46,217 nt of DNA from CAYSRJ01 sp964525675 (GCA_964525675.1 CAZGJW010000008.1:1-46217), one strand, 5' to 3'; counted from the first letter of the stretch, positions 25,631 to 35,135 are shown. Notes: generated by a model from the sequence alone, not told the origin. A program made the numbers and translations.

Positions 25631-26515
25631 TTATTTCCTGCCTGCACCGCTGAAATAAAACCGGAATAATCGGCGTGTATATGCTGCAAAATTGCCGGTA
25701 CCGGAACTATCACCCGTACCGCCTGTTACAGAACTCTCTCTATCGTTTTCCGAGTCAGTATTCCAGAAATCACCGACATCACCTTTCGAAACCTCAAATT
25801 TTCCTTTCGAAGTCGTGATCTCAACATCAGCCCGCCTTCCCGTATGCATGTCTTCAAGGCATCCTGAAAATCGACCTTCAACTGGGAGAGCCCAGTCCGT
25901 AAAAAATGACGAAAAAACAAAAGAATCGGACTGTACGTGGACAAGATAAACGTAGTACCGCTTTCCAAGCAGATTTTTTACAAGCTCGAAATTACCTTTT
26001 TTCACCTCATTCCTGATTCTTGTGCTCGAAACAGGTAATTCTCCCCATGAAACATCATCAACAAGTATGAGCTCATAACCGAACTGCGGACCATACTCCC
26101 TGAGAAAATCTGTATCTCCTTGATTTCCCCTGCCGAATCTGAACGCCTGCCCGAGGCAGTAAAGCCCGGGCCCAAGCGTCGACTTCAGGAATGACAAAAA
26201 GGAAAGCGCATCAAGGTCTGCAAACTGCCTGGAAAAATCAACATACAGCAACAGTTCGATCCCTTCTTCTTCGAACATTATGATTTTATCGGACGGTGCA
26301 GACAACTTTTCCGGTTTTTTGTTCAAAAGTACCGAAAGCGGGTGTTGTTTGAATGTCAGAACCGTGGGTAAAAGGCCTCTGTCTTTTGATGTCTGTACAA
26401 GGGTGCGGAGGATGCGCAGATGCCCGCGATGAAAGCCATCGAAATTTCCGATAGTGAGAGCGACTTTCCCATGGAATTCCTCCATCCTCTTGATAACCTC
26501 GATAATATACACCAC
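25631..26515 (-). CDS. ribF: FAD synthetase-type RibF lacking the riboflavin kinase domain
   Basis: Adenylylates FMN to FAD. The N-terminal nucleotidyltransferase domain (~10-185) shows LTIGNFDGFHRGHLRIL and SSTRIRNEVKKG. In ordinary bifunctional RibF a flavokinase domain with a GFPTAN motif follows; here residues 190-294 lack it and instead carry a divergent, serine/glycine-rich tail (SSVTGGTGDSSGTGNF). Start GTG 26515 is favoured by AAGGAT upstream; an internal ATG lies at 26485. It sits at the conserved truB-ribF-rpsO position. FMN must be made by another enzyme if this reading is right. Confidence 0.82.
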   Translation of the reverse strand: MVYIIEVIKRMEEFHGKVALTIGNFDGFHRGHLRILRTLVQTSKDRGLLPTVLTFKQHPLSVLLNKKPEKLSAPSDKIIMFEEEGIELLLYVDFSRQFADLDALSFLSFLKSTLGPGLYCLGQAFRFGRGNQGDTDFLREYGPQFGYELILVDDVSWGELPVSSTRIRNEVKKGNFELVKNLLGKRYYVYLVHVQSDSFVFSSFFTDWALPVEGRFSGCLEDMHTGRRADVEITTSKGKFEVSKGDVGDFWNTDSENDRESSVTGGTGDSSGTGNFAAYTRRLFRFYFSGAGRK

Positions 26516-26589
26516 GTTATCCTTACTCAGACTTCCTGTTCATATGTAGACCGTGGGAAGCCCTCTCACCAACATTTCCGGAGCAGTAG

Positions 26590-27465
26590 TCAGTTATGTA
26601 TGAACACCCTGTAATACCGCAGGGTTTGCCCCGCCTCTACGAGAGCAACAAGCCTCTCTGCATGTAAAAGCCGTACATACCCGTGCAACCTGTGTATCGG
26701 ATGATCGGCTGAAATCAGCTTTTCAATAGGAACACCATTGTAAATGAGGGGAATCTGCTCTCCCGTTACTTCAAACCCGGGATATAGATCCAATGCCTCA
26801 TGCAGAGGCATAATTGGGACGGTCCCGTCAATATCTACGGGCTTATATGCATCTTGCACGGAAAAACGGCCGATTGAAAGCCTTCTGAGCTCCTGGAGAA
26901 ACCCGCATGTTCCCAGAGATTCTGCCACATCACGTGCAAGTGACCGTATATAGGTCCCTTTTGAGCAGACTACTTCAATTAAGATCCTGTTCCGTTCGAT
27001 GCCGATACATTCTATCCGCCTGATTTCAACCGTTCTAGGTCTTATATCCACGGATTCGCCGTTTAGCGCCCTTTTATACAGCCGTTTCCCCCCGTACCGA
27101 ATCGCTGAGAATACTGGGGGAATCTGATCGATTACACCAATGAACTCTGAAAGGACCTGTTCCACCCGTATACGCGGAGCTCCACGCGCAGGACCTGTCT
27201 TAATGATCCTTCCATATCGATCGAGGGTATCCGTCTCCACACCGAGATAAATCTGAGCTCTGTACTTCTTGAACTGGGACATCAACAGGTTCTGCACCGA
27301 AGTACCTCTGTTGATGCATACTATAAGCAGACCAGACGCGAACTTATCGAGAGTTCCCGCATGTCCTGCCTTTTTCACACCGAGGCTCTTTTTTACTATT
27401 TTAAGCGTTTCAAAGGATGTGCGGCCTGCTTCCTTATCAACAAGAAGAATACCATCTACATCCAT
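26590..27465 (-). CDS. truB: tRNA pseudouridine(55) synthase
   Basis: Isomerises U55 in the T-loop of tRNAs. The 291 aa show GILLVDKEAGRTSFETL, the catalytic aspartate in GHAGTLDKFASGLL, KKYRAQIYLGVETDTLD, and CSKGTYIRSLARDVAESLG. The start follows GAGAGG and overlaps the end of nrnA by 10 nt, implying translational coupling. The C-terminus (PUA-like region) is of ordinary length. Confidence 0.95.
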   Translation of the reverse strand: MDVDGILLVDKEAGRTSFETLKIVKKSLGVKKAGHAGTLDKFASGLLIVCINRGTSVQNLLMSQFKKYRAQIYLGVETDTLDRYGRIIKTGPARGAPRIRVEQVLSEFIGVIDQIPPVFSAIRYGGKRLYKRALNGESVDIRPRTVEIRRIECIGIERNRILIEVVCSKGTYIRSLARDVAESLGTCGFLQELRRLSIGRFSVQDAYKPVDIDGTVPIMPLHEALDLYPGFEVTGEQIPLIYNGVPIEKLISADHPIHRLHGYVRLLHAERLVALVEAGQTLRYYRVFIHN

Positions 27466-28451
27466 TTCCTCTCTGAAACCTCTCTCAATATTCTGGAAAT
27501 AACCGAAGTGCCGATCTCTTCAACTTCCCCATCGAGCACGAACCCGCTCGCTTTAAAATGCCCCCCACCTCCAAAAAGCAAGGCAAGTGCATTACAGTTG
27601 ATGTTGTCCGTAGATCTCAGGCTGACCTTGACCTGGTGTGCGTCGAGCTGACGTATAAGTATTATGAGCTCGATATTTTTAAAACCCCGAACCACCTCGA
27701 GTATGCCCTCATTGTCTTCTTCATCGGCGCCGGTTTCTCTGTAAACCGAACTGGGAAGCGAGATATGCACGATCTTCCCCGATGATTCGGTTTTCATCAG
27801 CCCTAGCGCCCTGCTGAGTAGTTTGAAATGCGTAGCTTTCTTTTTGCAGTATATGTTTCTGTACGTCTCAGCCGGTTGAACCCCACATTCTATGAGCCGT
27901 GAGGCTATCCTGAAAACTCCTTCACTTGTATTGGAATAGGCAAATGAACCGGTATCGGTAAGAATCGACGTGTAGAGGCAGGTGGCGACATCATGATCGA
28001 GATAGTCCTCGACCCCCGGGATAATCTTGTAGAGAATTTCCCCGATACTCGAGGCCGATACGTCTATATAACATTCGTCGTCGTCGATCGAATTCTCATG
28101 ATGATCTATGCAGAGTATACATGCCGCTTCTTTGATATACTGATAGACGCTGCCGACCCTGGTCTCGGCTGCACAGTCGAGCAAAACAACAAGATCTATA
28201 TTATTCTCGTTCCACGGACCATTTTTCGCGTAGGAATGAATAGTATCCGCATGAGGCAGCCATGCATACATCTCGGGGGTTTTATCCTGATTAACGATGA
28301 ATACTTTTTTGCCCATCGATGTAAGAATAATGTACAGCGCAAGCTCGGACGCAATGCCGTCACCATCAGGGCGAACATGAGTCGTAAGTACTACTCTCTG
28401 TGCTTCAACAATTTTTTTCCAGATGTCGTTCTTCTTTTGCTGAGTTGTCAT
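27456..28451 (-). CDS. nrnA: DHH/DHHA1 phosphoesterase (NrnA-like oligoribonuclease/pAp phosphatase)
   Basis: Degrades short RNA oligomers and pAp. The 331 aa have the metal motifs HVRPDGDGIASELAL, VVLLDCAAETR, CIDHHENS (DHH) and SILTDTGSFAYSNT, and the C-terminal DHHA1 motif LFGGGGHFKASGF. ATG 28451 is preferred over the upstream in-frame TTG because GGAG is 4 nt before it. It lies between rbfA and truB, the usual position in this operon type. Confidence 0.92.
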   Translation of the reverse strand: MTTQQKKNDIWKKIVEAQRVVLTTHVRPDGDGIASELALYIILTSMGKKVFIVNQDKTPEMYAWLPHADTIHSYAKNGPWNENNIDLVVLLDCAAETRVGSVYQYIKEAACILCIDHHENSIDDDECYIDVSASSIGEILYKIIPGVEDYLDHDVATCLYTSILTDTGSFAYSNTSEGVFRIASRLIECGVQPAETYRNIYCKKKATHFKLLSRALGLMKTESSGKIVHISLPSSVYRETGADEEDNEGILEVVRGFKNIELIILIRQLDAHQVKVSLRSTDNINCNALALLFGGGGHFKASGFVLDGEVEEIGTSVISRILREVSERKWM

Positions 28452-28489
28452 ATTCTCCAAACTGGAACGCAGACCCGCATACCGGCAGC

Positions 28490-28843
28490 CTACTGTGAAC
28501 CACTTTCATTGATTTTATGGACGAGCCTGACTCTCTCCTCGGTTTTATTATCGAGTATGAAAAACAGATGCGGGAAATACTTCACCCTGATTTGCTTGCT
28601 CAGCCTCTTTTGAATATAACCGCGAGCACTCCTGAGCCCATCGATTACATCGCCCTGCTCCTTATCCGAGCCGATAACAGAGACAATAATCTTTGCAGAC
28701 CGCCTGTCTTTGGACAGCATAACATCGAGAATAGTAATGAAAGAATCGAGGCGGGGATCCTTCAACCCTTTTAAAAGGAGTGAGGACAGTTTTATTTTAA
28801 TTAATTCCTCAATTTTTCTGGACCGAAAATCCATCTGCATCAT
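28490..28843 (-). CDS. rbfA: Ribosome-binding factor A
   Basis: Small KH-fold assembly factor for the 30S subunit, 117 aa: RKIEELIKIKLSSLLL, KDPRLDSFITILDVMLSKD, LRSARGYIQKRLSKQIRVKYFPHLFFILD. The start overlaps the infB stop in an ATGA arrangement, so the two are translationally coupled. Confidence 0.93.
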   Translation of the reverse strand: MMQMDFRSRKIEELIKIKLSSLLLKGLKDPRLDSFITILDVMLSKDRRSAKIIVSVIGSDKEQGDVIDGLRSARGYIQKRLSKQIRVKYFPHLFFILDNKTEERVRLVHKINESGSQ

Positions 28844-31206
28844 GCCCTGGTATCGAGTTTCTGCGCTATCTCATGTATAATAAATGCTTCGATAGTATCA
28901 CCTTCCTTAATATCGTCATAATTCTCTATCTTTATGCCGCACTCATACCCTGCAGCGACCTCTTTTTCATCATCCTTGAACCGTCTCAGGCTCGCAATAT
29001 TTCCGCTGTACAGTTCGATCCCATCGCGAATAAGACGGACACCTGCTGTTCTGGTGATTCTGCCTGAGTTGACATAGGTTCCGGCTATATTACCGACCCT
29101 CGATACCCTGATCACCTTTCTCACTTCACCACTGCCGATAATCTCCTCACGAAGCTCAGGTGCGAGAAGCCCCTCCATTGCAGCCCGAACATCCTCGATA
29201 ACATCGTAAATAATGCTGTACTTCCTGATTTCGACCTTCTCCTTTTTAGCCATTTCTGCAGCTCTCGCATTGGGCCGAACACTGAAGCTGATAATCAACG
29301 CGTTTGAAGCAGATGCGAGAATAATATCAGTTTCATTCACTGCCCCGACTCCTGCATGTATACAGTTGAGTCTGATTTGAGAAGTCGAAAGCTTCATTAG
29401 GGAGTCTTTGAGTGCTTCAGCGGAGCCCTGCACGTCCGCCTTTATGATAACCTTGAGCTCCTGAATCTCCCCTTCCCTGATCTGATCATAGAGATTTTCA
29501 AGTGTCACCTTCTTAACGTTTTTCGATTCCTCGAGACGCTTCAGCTCCTGTCTCTTCTGGCCGATCTGCTTGGCCAGTTTTTCACTTTCAGTTACCTGAA
29601 ACGGATCACCTGCGACCGGTAATCCGGAGAATCCGACGACCTCAACAGGATCTGAGGGAAACGCATTCTTGACCGGCTTTCCGTTGTCGTCGAACATGGC
29701 CCGCACACGGCCCGGATAAACACCGGCAACAAAGGGGTCCTGCTGTCTGAGTGTCCCCGTACTCATGAGAATTGTCGATACAATCCCTCTCCCCGGGTCG
29801 ATCTTGGACTCGATTACTGTGCCATTTGCACGCCTTTCAGGACTTGCCCGCAGATCGAGCATATCGGCCTGCAGAACAATGGTTTCCAGAAGATTATCTA
29901 TCCCTTTTTTCTGCAGCGCGGATACTTCAACCATGAGCGTATCGCCACCCCATTCCTCCGGAACCACATTCTTCTCAGAGAGTTCTGTCCGCACCTTGTC
30001 CGGGTTCGCACCCTTTAAATCGATTTTATTCAGCGCTACCACAATCGGCACTTCTGCTTCTTTTGCATGATCAATAGCCTCGATAGTCTGCGGCATTACT
30101 CCGTCGTCAACGGCAACAACTAAAACAACAATATCCGTGACCCTTGCTCCACGCGCCCTCATCCTGGTAAACGCTTCATGGCCGGGCGTATCGATGAACA
30201 CAATTTCCCTGTCCTTCAGATGCACCTTGTATGCGCCGATATGTTGTGTGATTCCGCCGGATTCCGTATCAACAACATTTGTGTTTCGGATAGCATCTAA
30301 AAGTTTTGTCTTTCCGTGATCCACATGCCCCATTACCGTCACCACGGGGGGCCTCGGTTTCAAATCCTCAGGCCGATCCTCCTCCTCCTCGATGACTGTT
30401 TCATCATACAGAGAGATGACTTTTGTGTTGCATCCATACTCTTCGGCCACAAGTGTGGCGGTTTCGGAATCAATCTGATCGTTGATGCGTGCCATCACAC
30501 CGAGCGTAATGAGTTTTGAGATAAGATCGCTTGCCTTGAGATTCATCTTGCGGGCGAGCTCACCAACGGATACGGTTTCAAGAATCTCGATTTCCTTGGG
30601 GATGGGGTTTGCGGTTATCGGCCGAGCGCCTTTCTTTTTATATTGAAGTAGTTTATCAAGATGCTCCTTTTCTTCCTCTTCCTTCAGATACCTTCTATAT
30701 CCGTGTTTTTTCTTGATAAACTTCTTACCGGCTTCCTTTTCTTTATTTGCCGCAGCTGTTTTTTCCTTCAGTTTGAAATGAGATTTCTTTTCTTCTGTTT
30801 TCGATAGACGTTTCGACCGGGCCGCAGGCCGAACCTTTTCCGGCTTTTCCTTTCTGGCCGTTTTTGCACTTTCAGACACAGGAGCAGGCGCTGCAGTTTT
30901 TTTCTTTTTTGCACCGACCTCCACCTTTTTCGGTTCCGCTTTATGCGGCTTTTTTAAAATTATGACCTTCTTTTTTTTAATAACTATTTTTTTGTGCTCT
31001 TCAGGTTCTTCCTTTTCCTTCTTTTTAATGAGTGCGACCTCAGGGCGCTTTTTCAAATTATTCTCAACGTATTCATGGAACCTGCCAAGTTCCTGGGTGC
31101 TCAGCTTATTTGCGGATTTTTTGTTTTTGATGCCGAGGGAGCTAAGAATTTTTATAACCTCTTTTGTATCAAGCTCCGCACTTTTTGCCAATTCATGAAC
31201 ACGCAT
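28840..31206 (-). CDS. infB: Translation initiation factor IF-2
   Basis: GTPase that places initiator tRNA on the 30S subunit. The 788 aa start with an IF2_N motif (MRVHELAKSAELDTKEVIKI), followed by a long Lys/Glu/Ala-rich low-complexity region (~50-190), a second IF2_N segment (VGELARKMNLKASDLI), then the G domain: GHVDHGKTKLLD (G1), DTPGHEAF (G3), NKID (G4). C-terminal IF2 domains follow (~470-788), including VIIKADVQGSAEALKDSL. The start follows TGAGGT, 30 nt after nusA. Confidence 0.96.
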   Translation of the reverse strand: MRVHELAKSAELDTKEVIKILSSLGIKNKKSANKLSTQELGRFHEYVENNLKKRPEVALIKKKEKEEPEEHKKIVIKKKKVIILKKPHKAEPKKVEVGAKKKKTAAPAPVSESAKTARKEKPEKVRPAARSKRLSKTEEKKSHFKLKEKTAAANKEKEAGKKFIKKKHGYRRYLKEEEEKEHLDKLLQYKKKGARPITANPIPKEIEILETVSVGELARKMNLKASDLISKLITLGVMARINDQIDSETATLVAEEYGCNTKVISLYDETVIEEEEDRPEDLKPRPPVVTVMGHVDHGKTKLLDAIRNTNVVDTESGGITQHIGAYKVHLKDREIVFIDTPGHEAFTRMRARGARVTDIVVLVVAVDDGVMPQTIEAIDHAKEAEVPIVVALNKIDLKGANPDKVRTELSEKNVVPEEWGGDTLMVEVSALQKKGIDNLLETIVLQADMLDLRASPERRANGTVIESKIDPGRGIVSTILMSTGTLRQQDPFVAGVYPGRVRAMFDDNGKPVKNAFPSDPVEVVGFSGLPVAGDPFQVTESEKLAKQIGQKRQELKRLEESKNVKKVTLENLYDQIREGEIQELKVIIKADVQGSAEALKDSLMKLSTSQIRLNCIHAGVGAVNETDIILASASNALIISFSVRPNARAAEMAKKEKVEIRKYSIIYDVIEDVRAAMEGLLAPELREEIIGSGEVRKVIRVSRVGNIAGTYVNSGRITRTAGVRLIRDGIELYSGNIASLRRFKDDEKEVAAGYECGIKIENYDDIKEGDTIEAFIIHEIAQKLDTRA

Positions 31207-31236
31207 ATTTTACCTCATATCCTTATGCACAAAGTA

Positions 31237-32682
31237 TCACTCTTCCCCGTCTTCGTCTTTAAAAATCAGCTCAACGCCGCAGTTCGGACACTTATCCATC
31301 TCTTCAGTTATTCTTCCGCCGCAACCCGGGCACTCGTAGTACTCCTCCTCAGTTTCCTCACTAGCCTCTGTTTTCACAAGTTCTTCCTCGACAACCTCAA
31401 TGTTATTCGAAAGAGTAGCGAGAAGCTCCTTTGCCATTTCCTCCTTCATTCCTTCGATTTCAACAAGATTCTGTACACTCTTATCAATAATATCTTCTAT
31501 ATTCAGAAGACTAGCATTTTCAAGCACTTCGAGAGTTTTTGAGGGTATGCCCGGAATATCCTTCACAGTAACAACTTCTGCTTCTTCCTCCTGGATGCTG
31601 AAGAGCTCATCCGCGGCCTTACGGGCAAATTCAGCGTATTCAGAGGTTTCGAACTCCTTTTCGGGCATGACATCGAGCCGCAACCCGACAAGCTTCGAGA
31701 CAAGCCGTATATTCTGGCCCTGCCTGCCTATGGCGATGGAAAGCTGTGAATCAGGGACTACGATGAGCGCTTCTCTGTTTTCCTCATCCGTAAATATCAC
31801 CTTGCTCAACTTTACAGGATTCATGGCGTTTGAAATATACCTGCGTATATCCGGGTCCCATTTGAGAATATCTATTTTCTCACCTTCAAGTTCTCCCACA
31901 ATAGCCTGTATCCGTATCCCCTTCAGTCCGACACAGGCGCCGACAGGGTCGACCTCCTCCCGAAGTGAGTAAACCGCGACTTTGGTGCGATAGCCCGGAT
32001 CACGGACAATATTTTTGATGTCGATCGTGCCGTCGGCGACCTCGGGTACTTCGAGCTCAAATATTTTTTTTACAAAACTGGGATGACTTCGTGAAAGGAT
32101 AATCTGGGGCCCCTTTGTGCCCTTCCTGACCTCGAGTACCAGAGCCTTGATACGTTCCCCGACCGCATAACTCTCTCTTGGAGACTGCTGGCTCCTGGGC
32201 ATGATGCCTTCGGCTTTTCCCAGATTGACATAAATTGTTCCGGCTCGTTCCCGCTGGAAATAGCCGACGATCATCTCTCCCTCGCGCTGCTTGAATTCGT
32301 TATACACGACGTCTTTTTCAATCTCACGGAGTCTCTGCCTGACCACCTGTTTTGCGGTTTGTGCTGCAATTCTTCCGAAATCTTCAGGTTTCAGTTCGAT
32401 AAGAAGCTCATCGCCCTTCTCTGCGCCCGACACAAGGTCCTGCGCTTCCTCGATGCTGATCTGAAACACGGGGTCCTCAACATCCTCGACGATCTCTTTC
32501 TTTGAGTAAATCTTTACGACGTCATTCTCTTCATCAATAATGGTTTCCGCATTTGAAGTAGTGCCGAACTTCTTCTTATATGCAGCGAGGAGAGCCATCT
32601 CGATTGTCTTTAATATGAGATCCTCCGAGATACCTTTGTCAGCAACGAGCTGTTTGACTGCTTCACCTAACTCGTTTGCCAT
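31237..32682 (-). CDS. nusA: Transcription factor NusA with a C-terminal zinc ribbon
   Basis: Binds RNA polymerase and modulates pausing, termination and antitermination. The 481 aa comprise the N-terminal polymerase-binding domain (1-~125), an S1 domain (~135-200; GEMIVGYFQRERAGTIYVNLG), two KH domains (~210-345; GACVGLKGIRIQAIV, SIAIGRQGQNIRLVSK), a helix-hairpin-helix segment (~375-430; IPGIPSKTLEVLENA) and an acidic linker. The last ~35 residues add CPGCGG...CPNCG, a four-cysteine zinc ribbon not found in E. coli NusA. The start follows GGGAGG, 10 nt after rimP. Confidence 0.95.
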   Translation of the reverse strand: MANELGEAVKQLVADKGISEDLILKTIEMALLAAYKKKFGTTSNAETIIDEENDVVKIYSKKEIVEDVEDPVFQISIEEAQDLVSGAEKGDELLIELKPEDFGRIAAQTAKQVVRQRLREIEKDVVYNEFKQREGEMIVGYFQRERAGTIYVNLGKAEGIMPRSQQSPRESYAVGERIKALVLEVRKGTKGPQIILSRSHPSFVKKIFELEVPEVADGTIDIKNIVRDPGYRTKVAVYSLREEVDPVGACVGLKGIRIQAIVGELEGEKIDILKWDPDIRRYISNAMNPVKLSKVIFTDEENREALIVVPDSQLSIAIGRQGQNIRLVSKLVGLRLDVMPEKEFETSEYAEFARKAADELFSIQEEEAEVVTVKDIPGIPSKTLEVLENASLLNIEDIIDKSVQNLVEIEGMKEEMAKELLATLSNNIEVVEEELVKTEASEETEEEYYECPGCGGRITEEMDKCPNCGVELIFKDEDGEE

Positions 32683-32692
32683 ATTTCCTCCC

Positions 32693-33151
32693 TTACCCGT
32701 TTAATTTGGTTTTATGTATATTAGCCAGAGGGATTGAAAATGGTTTTCCGTCAACCGTAAGCACAATGTTATCGTTCTTCATCCCTTCCAGTATACCATG
32801 AATAACCGCTGGGCCTCCCTTTTCGACAGGCTTTTCAAGGATAACCTTTACACGGCGTCCTTTAAACAGGTTGTATTCCTTTCTGTTTTTAAATATTCTC
32901 TTCGTACCCGGTGAGGAGACTTCCAGAGTGTAGTCCTCGATGTCGATCTGCGACAGTATTGAAAGCCTTTCATTGAACAGCCTCGTGACTCGTTCGCAGT
33001 CGTTGAGAGAAACGCCACCCCCCTTGTCGATAACGACTTTGATTTGCAGTCCTCCCCTGCCACCTGCCGTAATAAGCTCGACAACAGATATATTCAAAGG
33101 CCCGGTTATTTTCTCGAGCTCCGAAAGCAATGTTGCATCCAGCCTGCCCAT
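32693..33151 (-). CDS. rimP: Ribosome maturation factor RimP
   Basis: 30S assembly factor, 152 aa. The N-terminal domain reads GPLNISVVELITAGGRGGLQIKVVIDK and SLNDCERVTRLFNERL, followed by YTLEVSSPGTKRIFKNRKEYNLFKGRRVKV, which identifies RimP. It is the first gene of the nusA-infB operon. The ribosome site is weak (GGTG), and an RNA hairpin (CACC and GGTG arms) overlaps the region just before the start. A promoter and attenuator-like hairpin precede it. Confidence 0.93.
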   Translation of the reverse strand: MGRLDATLLSELEKITGPLNISVVELITAGGRGGLQIKVVIDKGGGVSLNDCERVTRLFNERLSILSQIDIEDYTLEVSSPGTKRIFKNRKEYNLFKGRRVKVILEKPVEKGGPAVIHGILEGMKNDNIVLTVDGKPFSIPLANIHKTKLNG

Positions 33152-33180
33152 TGTCTACACCAAAAATGGTGAAAAGTGCA

Positions 33181-33210
33181 ATAAAAAAAGAGCCGGCACC
33201 GCGACTCTTG
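33181..33210 (-). terminator. Intrinsic terminator in the rimP leader (attenuator candidate)
   Basis: On the minus strand AAGAGTCG and CGGCTCTT form an 8-bp stem (one G-U pair) with a 6-nt loop, followed directly by a run of T (seven in total at 33183-33189). It lies downstream of the promoter at 33247-33275 and about 30 nt before the rimP ATG, so it would stop rimP transcripts unless bypassed. Confidence 0.65.
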
Positions 33211-33246
33211 AGGTACAAACACTATCTCTGTATACCGAGCACACTA

Positions 33247-33275
33247 AAAATACTACAACATTTTTCAAATGTCAA
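33247..33275 (-). promoter_or_regulatory. Promoter of the rimP-nusA-infB operon
   Basis: Minus-strand TTGACA (33270-33275), a 17-nt spacer and TATTTT (33247-33252). The predicted transcript start near 33240 gives an ~89-nt leader containing the terminator hairpin. Confidence 0.65.
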
Positions 33276-33335
33276 GTGCTTTAAAATTAAAAAATCCCGC
33301 AATGATGCTCAACGACAGATTTTATTTCAGATGCC

Positions 33336-35135
33336 TTAGAGAAACTTCAGCACGGTAAATCCTGTTTCAGGCAAAGATCTTTTCTGCTCTTCGGGCAATG
33401 ATTCGATTTGATTCACCGCTTCCATACCGATGATCTGAGCACTCAGGCCTCTATCCTGTACTATCGTTATACCTACTAGAGAATCTAGGTCTGTATTATC
33501 GATCTTTATCTCTTCAGCATCTGACGGAAGCATAACGAAAATATCGTCACTGTCGAACCGAATATCGGCAATCTCTATCTGAGCAGCAAAATCCTCCTTC
33601 TGGAGCTTTCCAAGCTGAGGGTTATCAAGTTCAAGCGTTTTCACCTCTTCTTCACCATGCTTGAGATAGATAGCCTTTCCACGACCGCATGAAGAATATT
33701 CAACGCCTTTCGTGTTTTCTTCTATATGAATAATGGATAGATCGATCGGCAGATTCCGCGCGAGACAGAGATTGTTATACTGCACAAGAAGATTTTTCAA
33801 CTGAACATCTTCCTTGAGAGACCTGCGAAAACCGGCCCGAAGGCTTGGAATCTGTTCGTACAAAGCCTCGGGGTTGCCGGGCGGTGAGCTGTAGGCTAAA
33901 TAAAAATGGCTTTTTCCCGTTTGATGATAAAATTGATACGTTCCCTCTACCCCGGTGGAATGAAAAATATAGCTGTTCGCCTGTACAAACAAAAGCTCGA
34001 CAGCCTGTTTCTTGAAATTAATGGCCTTTAGTTTTAAAAAGGTCTCCCGCATCTTGTCGCCTTCGGCCGGTTTCATTTCTGCTGCTTTTTTCTCTGCCGC
34101 AGGTTTTTGTGTTTCCTTTTCAGAGGCGGTGTCTTTGACTTTCTTTTTCACCTCATCTTTTATACTCCCCCCTTTTACTTCTTCTTTCGCCTCCTCCTTT
34201 ACTTCCAGTTTCGGTTTTTGTTCCTCAGCAGTGGTAGTACGGGCCACGGTGACTGGTTCTGCAGGAGTAGCCTCCACTGTACCAGTTCCTGCTGAAGAAG
34301 TTTGAGGGGAAGGTTTCTGGGCGGCAGTCCCGGCTGCCTGCAACTGTTCAGACCTCGCCTGGACAGAGGCTGAATCACCCGGCGCTTCAGGTGAAGCTTC
34401 GGGTACTGTCGGCTTCGCCTGGACCCTGCTCATGAAAAAACCGGCCTGCGATTCAATAGACTGCAGTTTTCCTCTGATCAGTAAAAAAGAGGGGAGAAAC
34501 AACAGGAGAACCGACAAAACGATATACCCACCTGCAAATGGCAAAAACAGCTGCAAATGGTCAGGCAGTTTAATAAACCGTTTCACATCCATTCCCATGA
34601 TGAAATCCACATCTTCCATCCCGAAAGGGTACAGTGGAAAAGAGATTCTCTGCATAACCTGCCCCTTCAAAGGGACGTTCCCCTTCAGCGGGACGACCTT
34701 CATCAGGGGGTATCCATCCTGAAACTGCCAGACCTGTTCAATACTATCATGATACTCGGCCGGAAGACGTCTGGAGCGGTAATCATCGAGTACAGACGAA
34801 TCGGTATGAAAAATCAGCCGGCCGTCCCGGTCGGTCACCCAGGCCTGTTTCACGCCGCTGTTTTTCAGGAGTGTACGTGTAATGCGCGTTACATCGTCTC
34901 TGTACGAGTTTCGACGGATAATTTCATCCTGGAACGAATACACCCCTTTTATAATTGACTCATAGTATGCGTTGTTTATTGATTCGTAGTATCGGAAGAG
35001 AAAATAGAATGACCCGCAAATAAACAAAAAAATCGCGACGAAAGTGGCAATAAGGAGCACGGTTGCGATTGTTTTTCTCGATGTTTTCAATGAATGTAGC
35101 AGAAACCCGATTCTGTCTTTAATTTCAATGCTCAT
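33336..35135 (-). CDS. Two-TM sensor-like protein with a degenerate PP2C-type C-terminus
   Basis: Membrane protein of 599 aa, function unknown. TM1 spans ~22-45, an extracytoplasmic Cache-like segment ~46-195 (VKQAWVTDRDGRLIFHTDSSV), TM2 ~196-220, then a Pro/Ala/Thr and Lys/Glu-rich linker (~240-370). The C-terminal ~200 residues resemble SpoIIE/PP2C phosphatases in layout (SIIHIEENTKGVEYSSCGRGKA, then GKLQKEDFAAQIEI, then DDIFVMLPSDAEE), but the metal-binding aspartates expected at NAGH/YTDG-like positions are absent, so it is probably catalytically dead. It is last of three envelope genes. ATG 35135 chosen; TTG 35144 is an alternative. Confidence 0.6.
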   Translation of the reverse strand: MSIEIKDRIGFLLHSLKTSRKTIATVLLIATFVAIFLFICGSFYFLFRYYESINNAYYESIIKGVYSFQDEIIRRNSYRDDVTRITRTLLKNSGVKQAWVTDRDGRLIFHTDSSVLDDYRSRRLPAEYHDSIEQVWQFQDGYPLMKVVPLKGNVPLKGQVMQRISFPLYPFGMEDVDFIMGMDVKRFIKLPDHLQLFLPFAGGYIVLSVLLLFLPSFLLIRGKLQSIESQAGFFMSRVQAKPTVPEASPEAPGDSASVQARSEQLQAAGTAAQKPSPQTSSAGTGTVEATPAEPVTVARTTTAEEQKPKLEVKEEAKEEVKGGSIKDEVKKKVKDTASEKETQKPAAEKKAAEMKPAEGDKMRETFLKLKAINFKKQAVELLFVQANSYIFHSTGVEGTYQFYHQTGKSHFYLAYSSPPGNPEALYEQIPSLRAGFRRSLKEDVQLKNLLVQYNNLCLARNLPIDLSIIHIEENTKGVEYSSCGRGKAIYLKHGEEEVKTLELDNPQLGKLQKEDFAAQIEIADIRFDSDDIFVMLPSDAEEIKIDNTDLDSLVGITIVQDRGLSAQIIGMEAVNQIESLPEEQKRSLPETGFTVLKFL

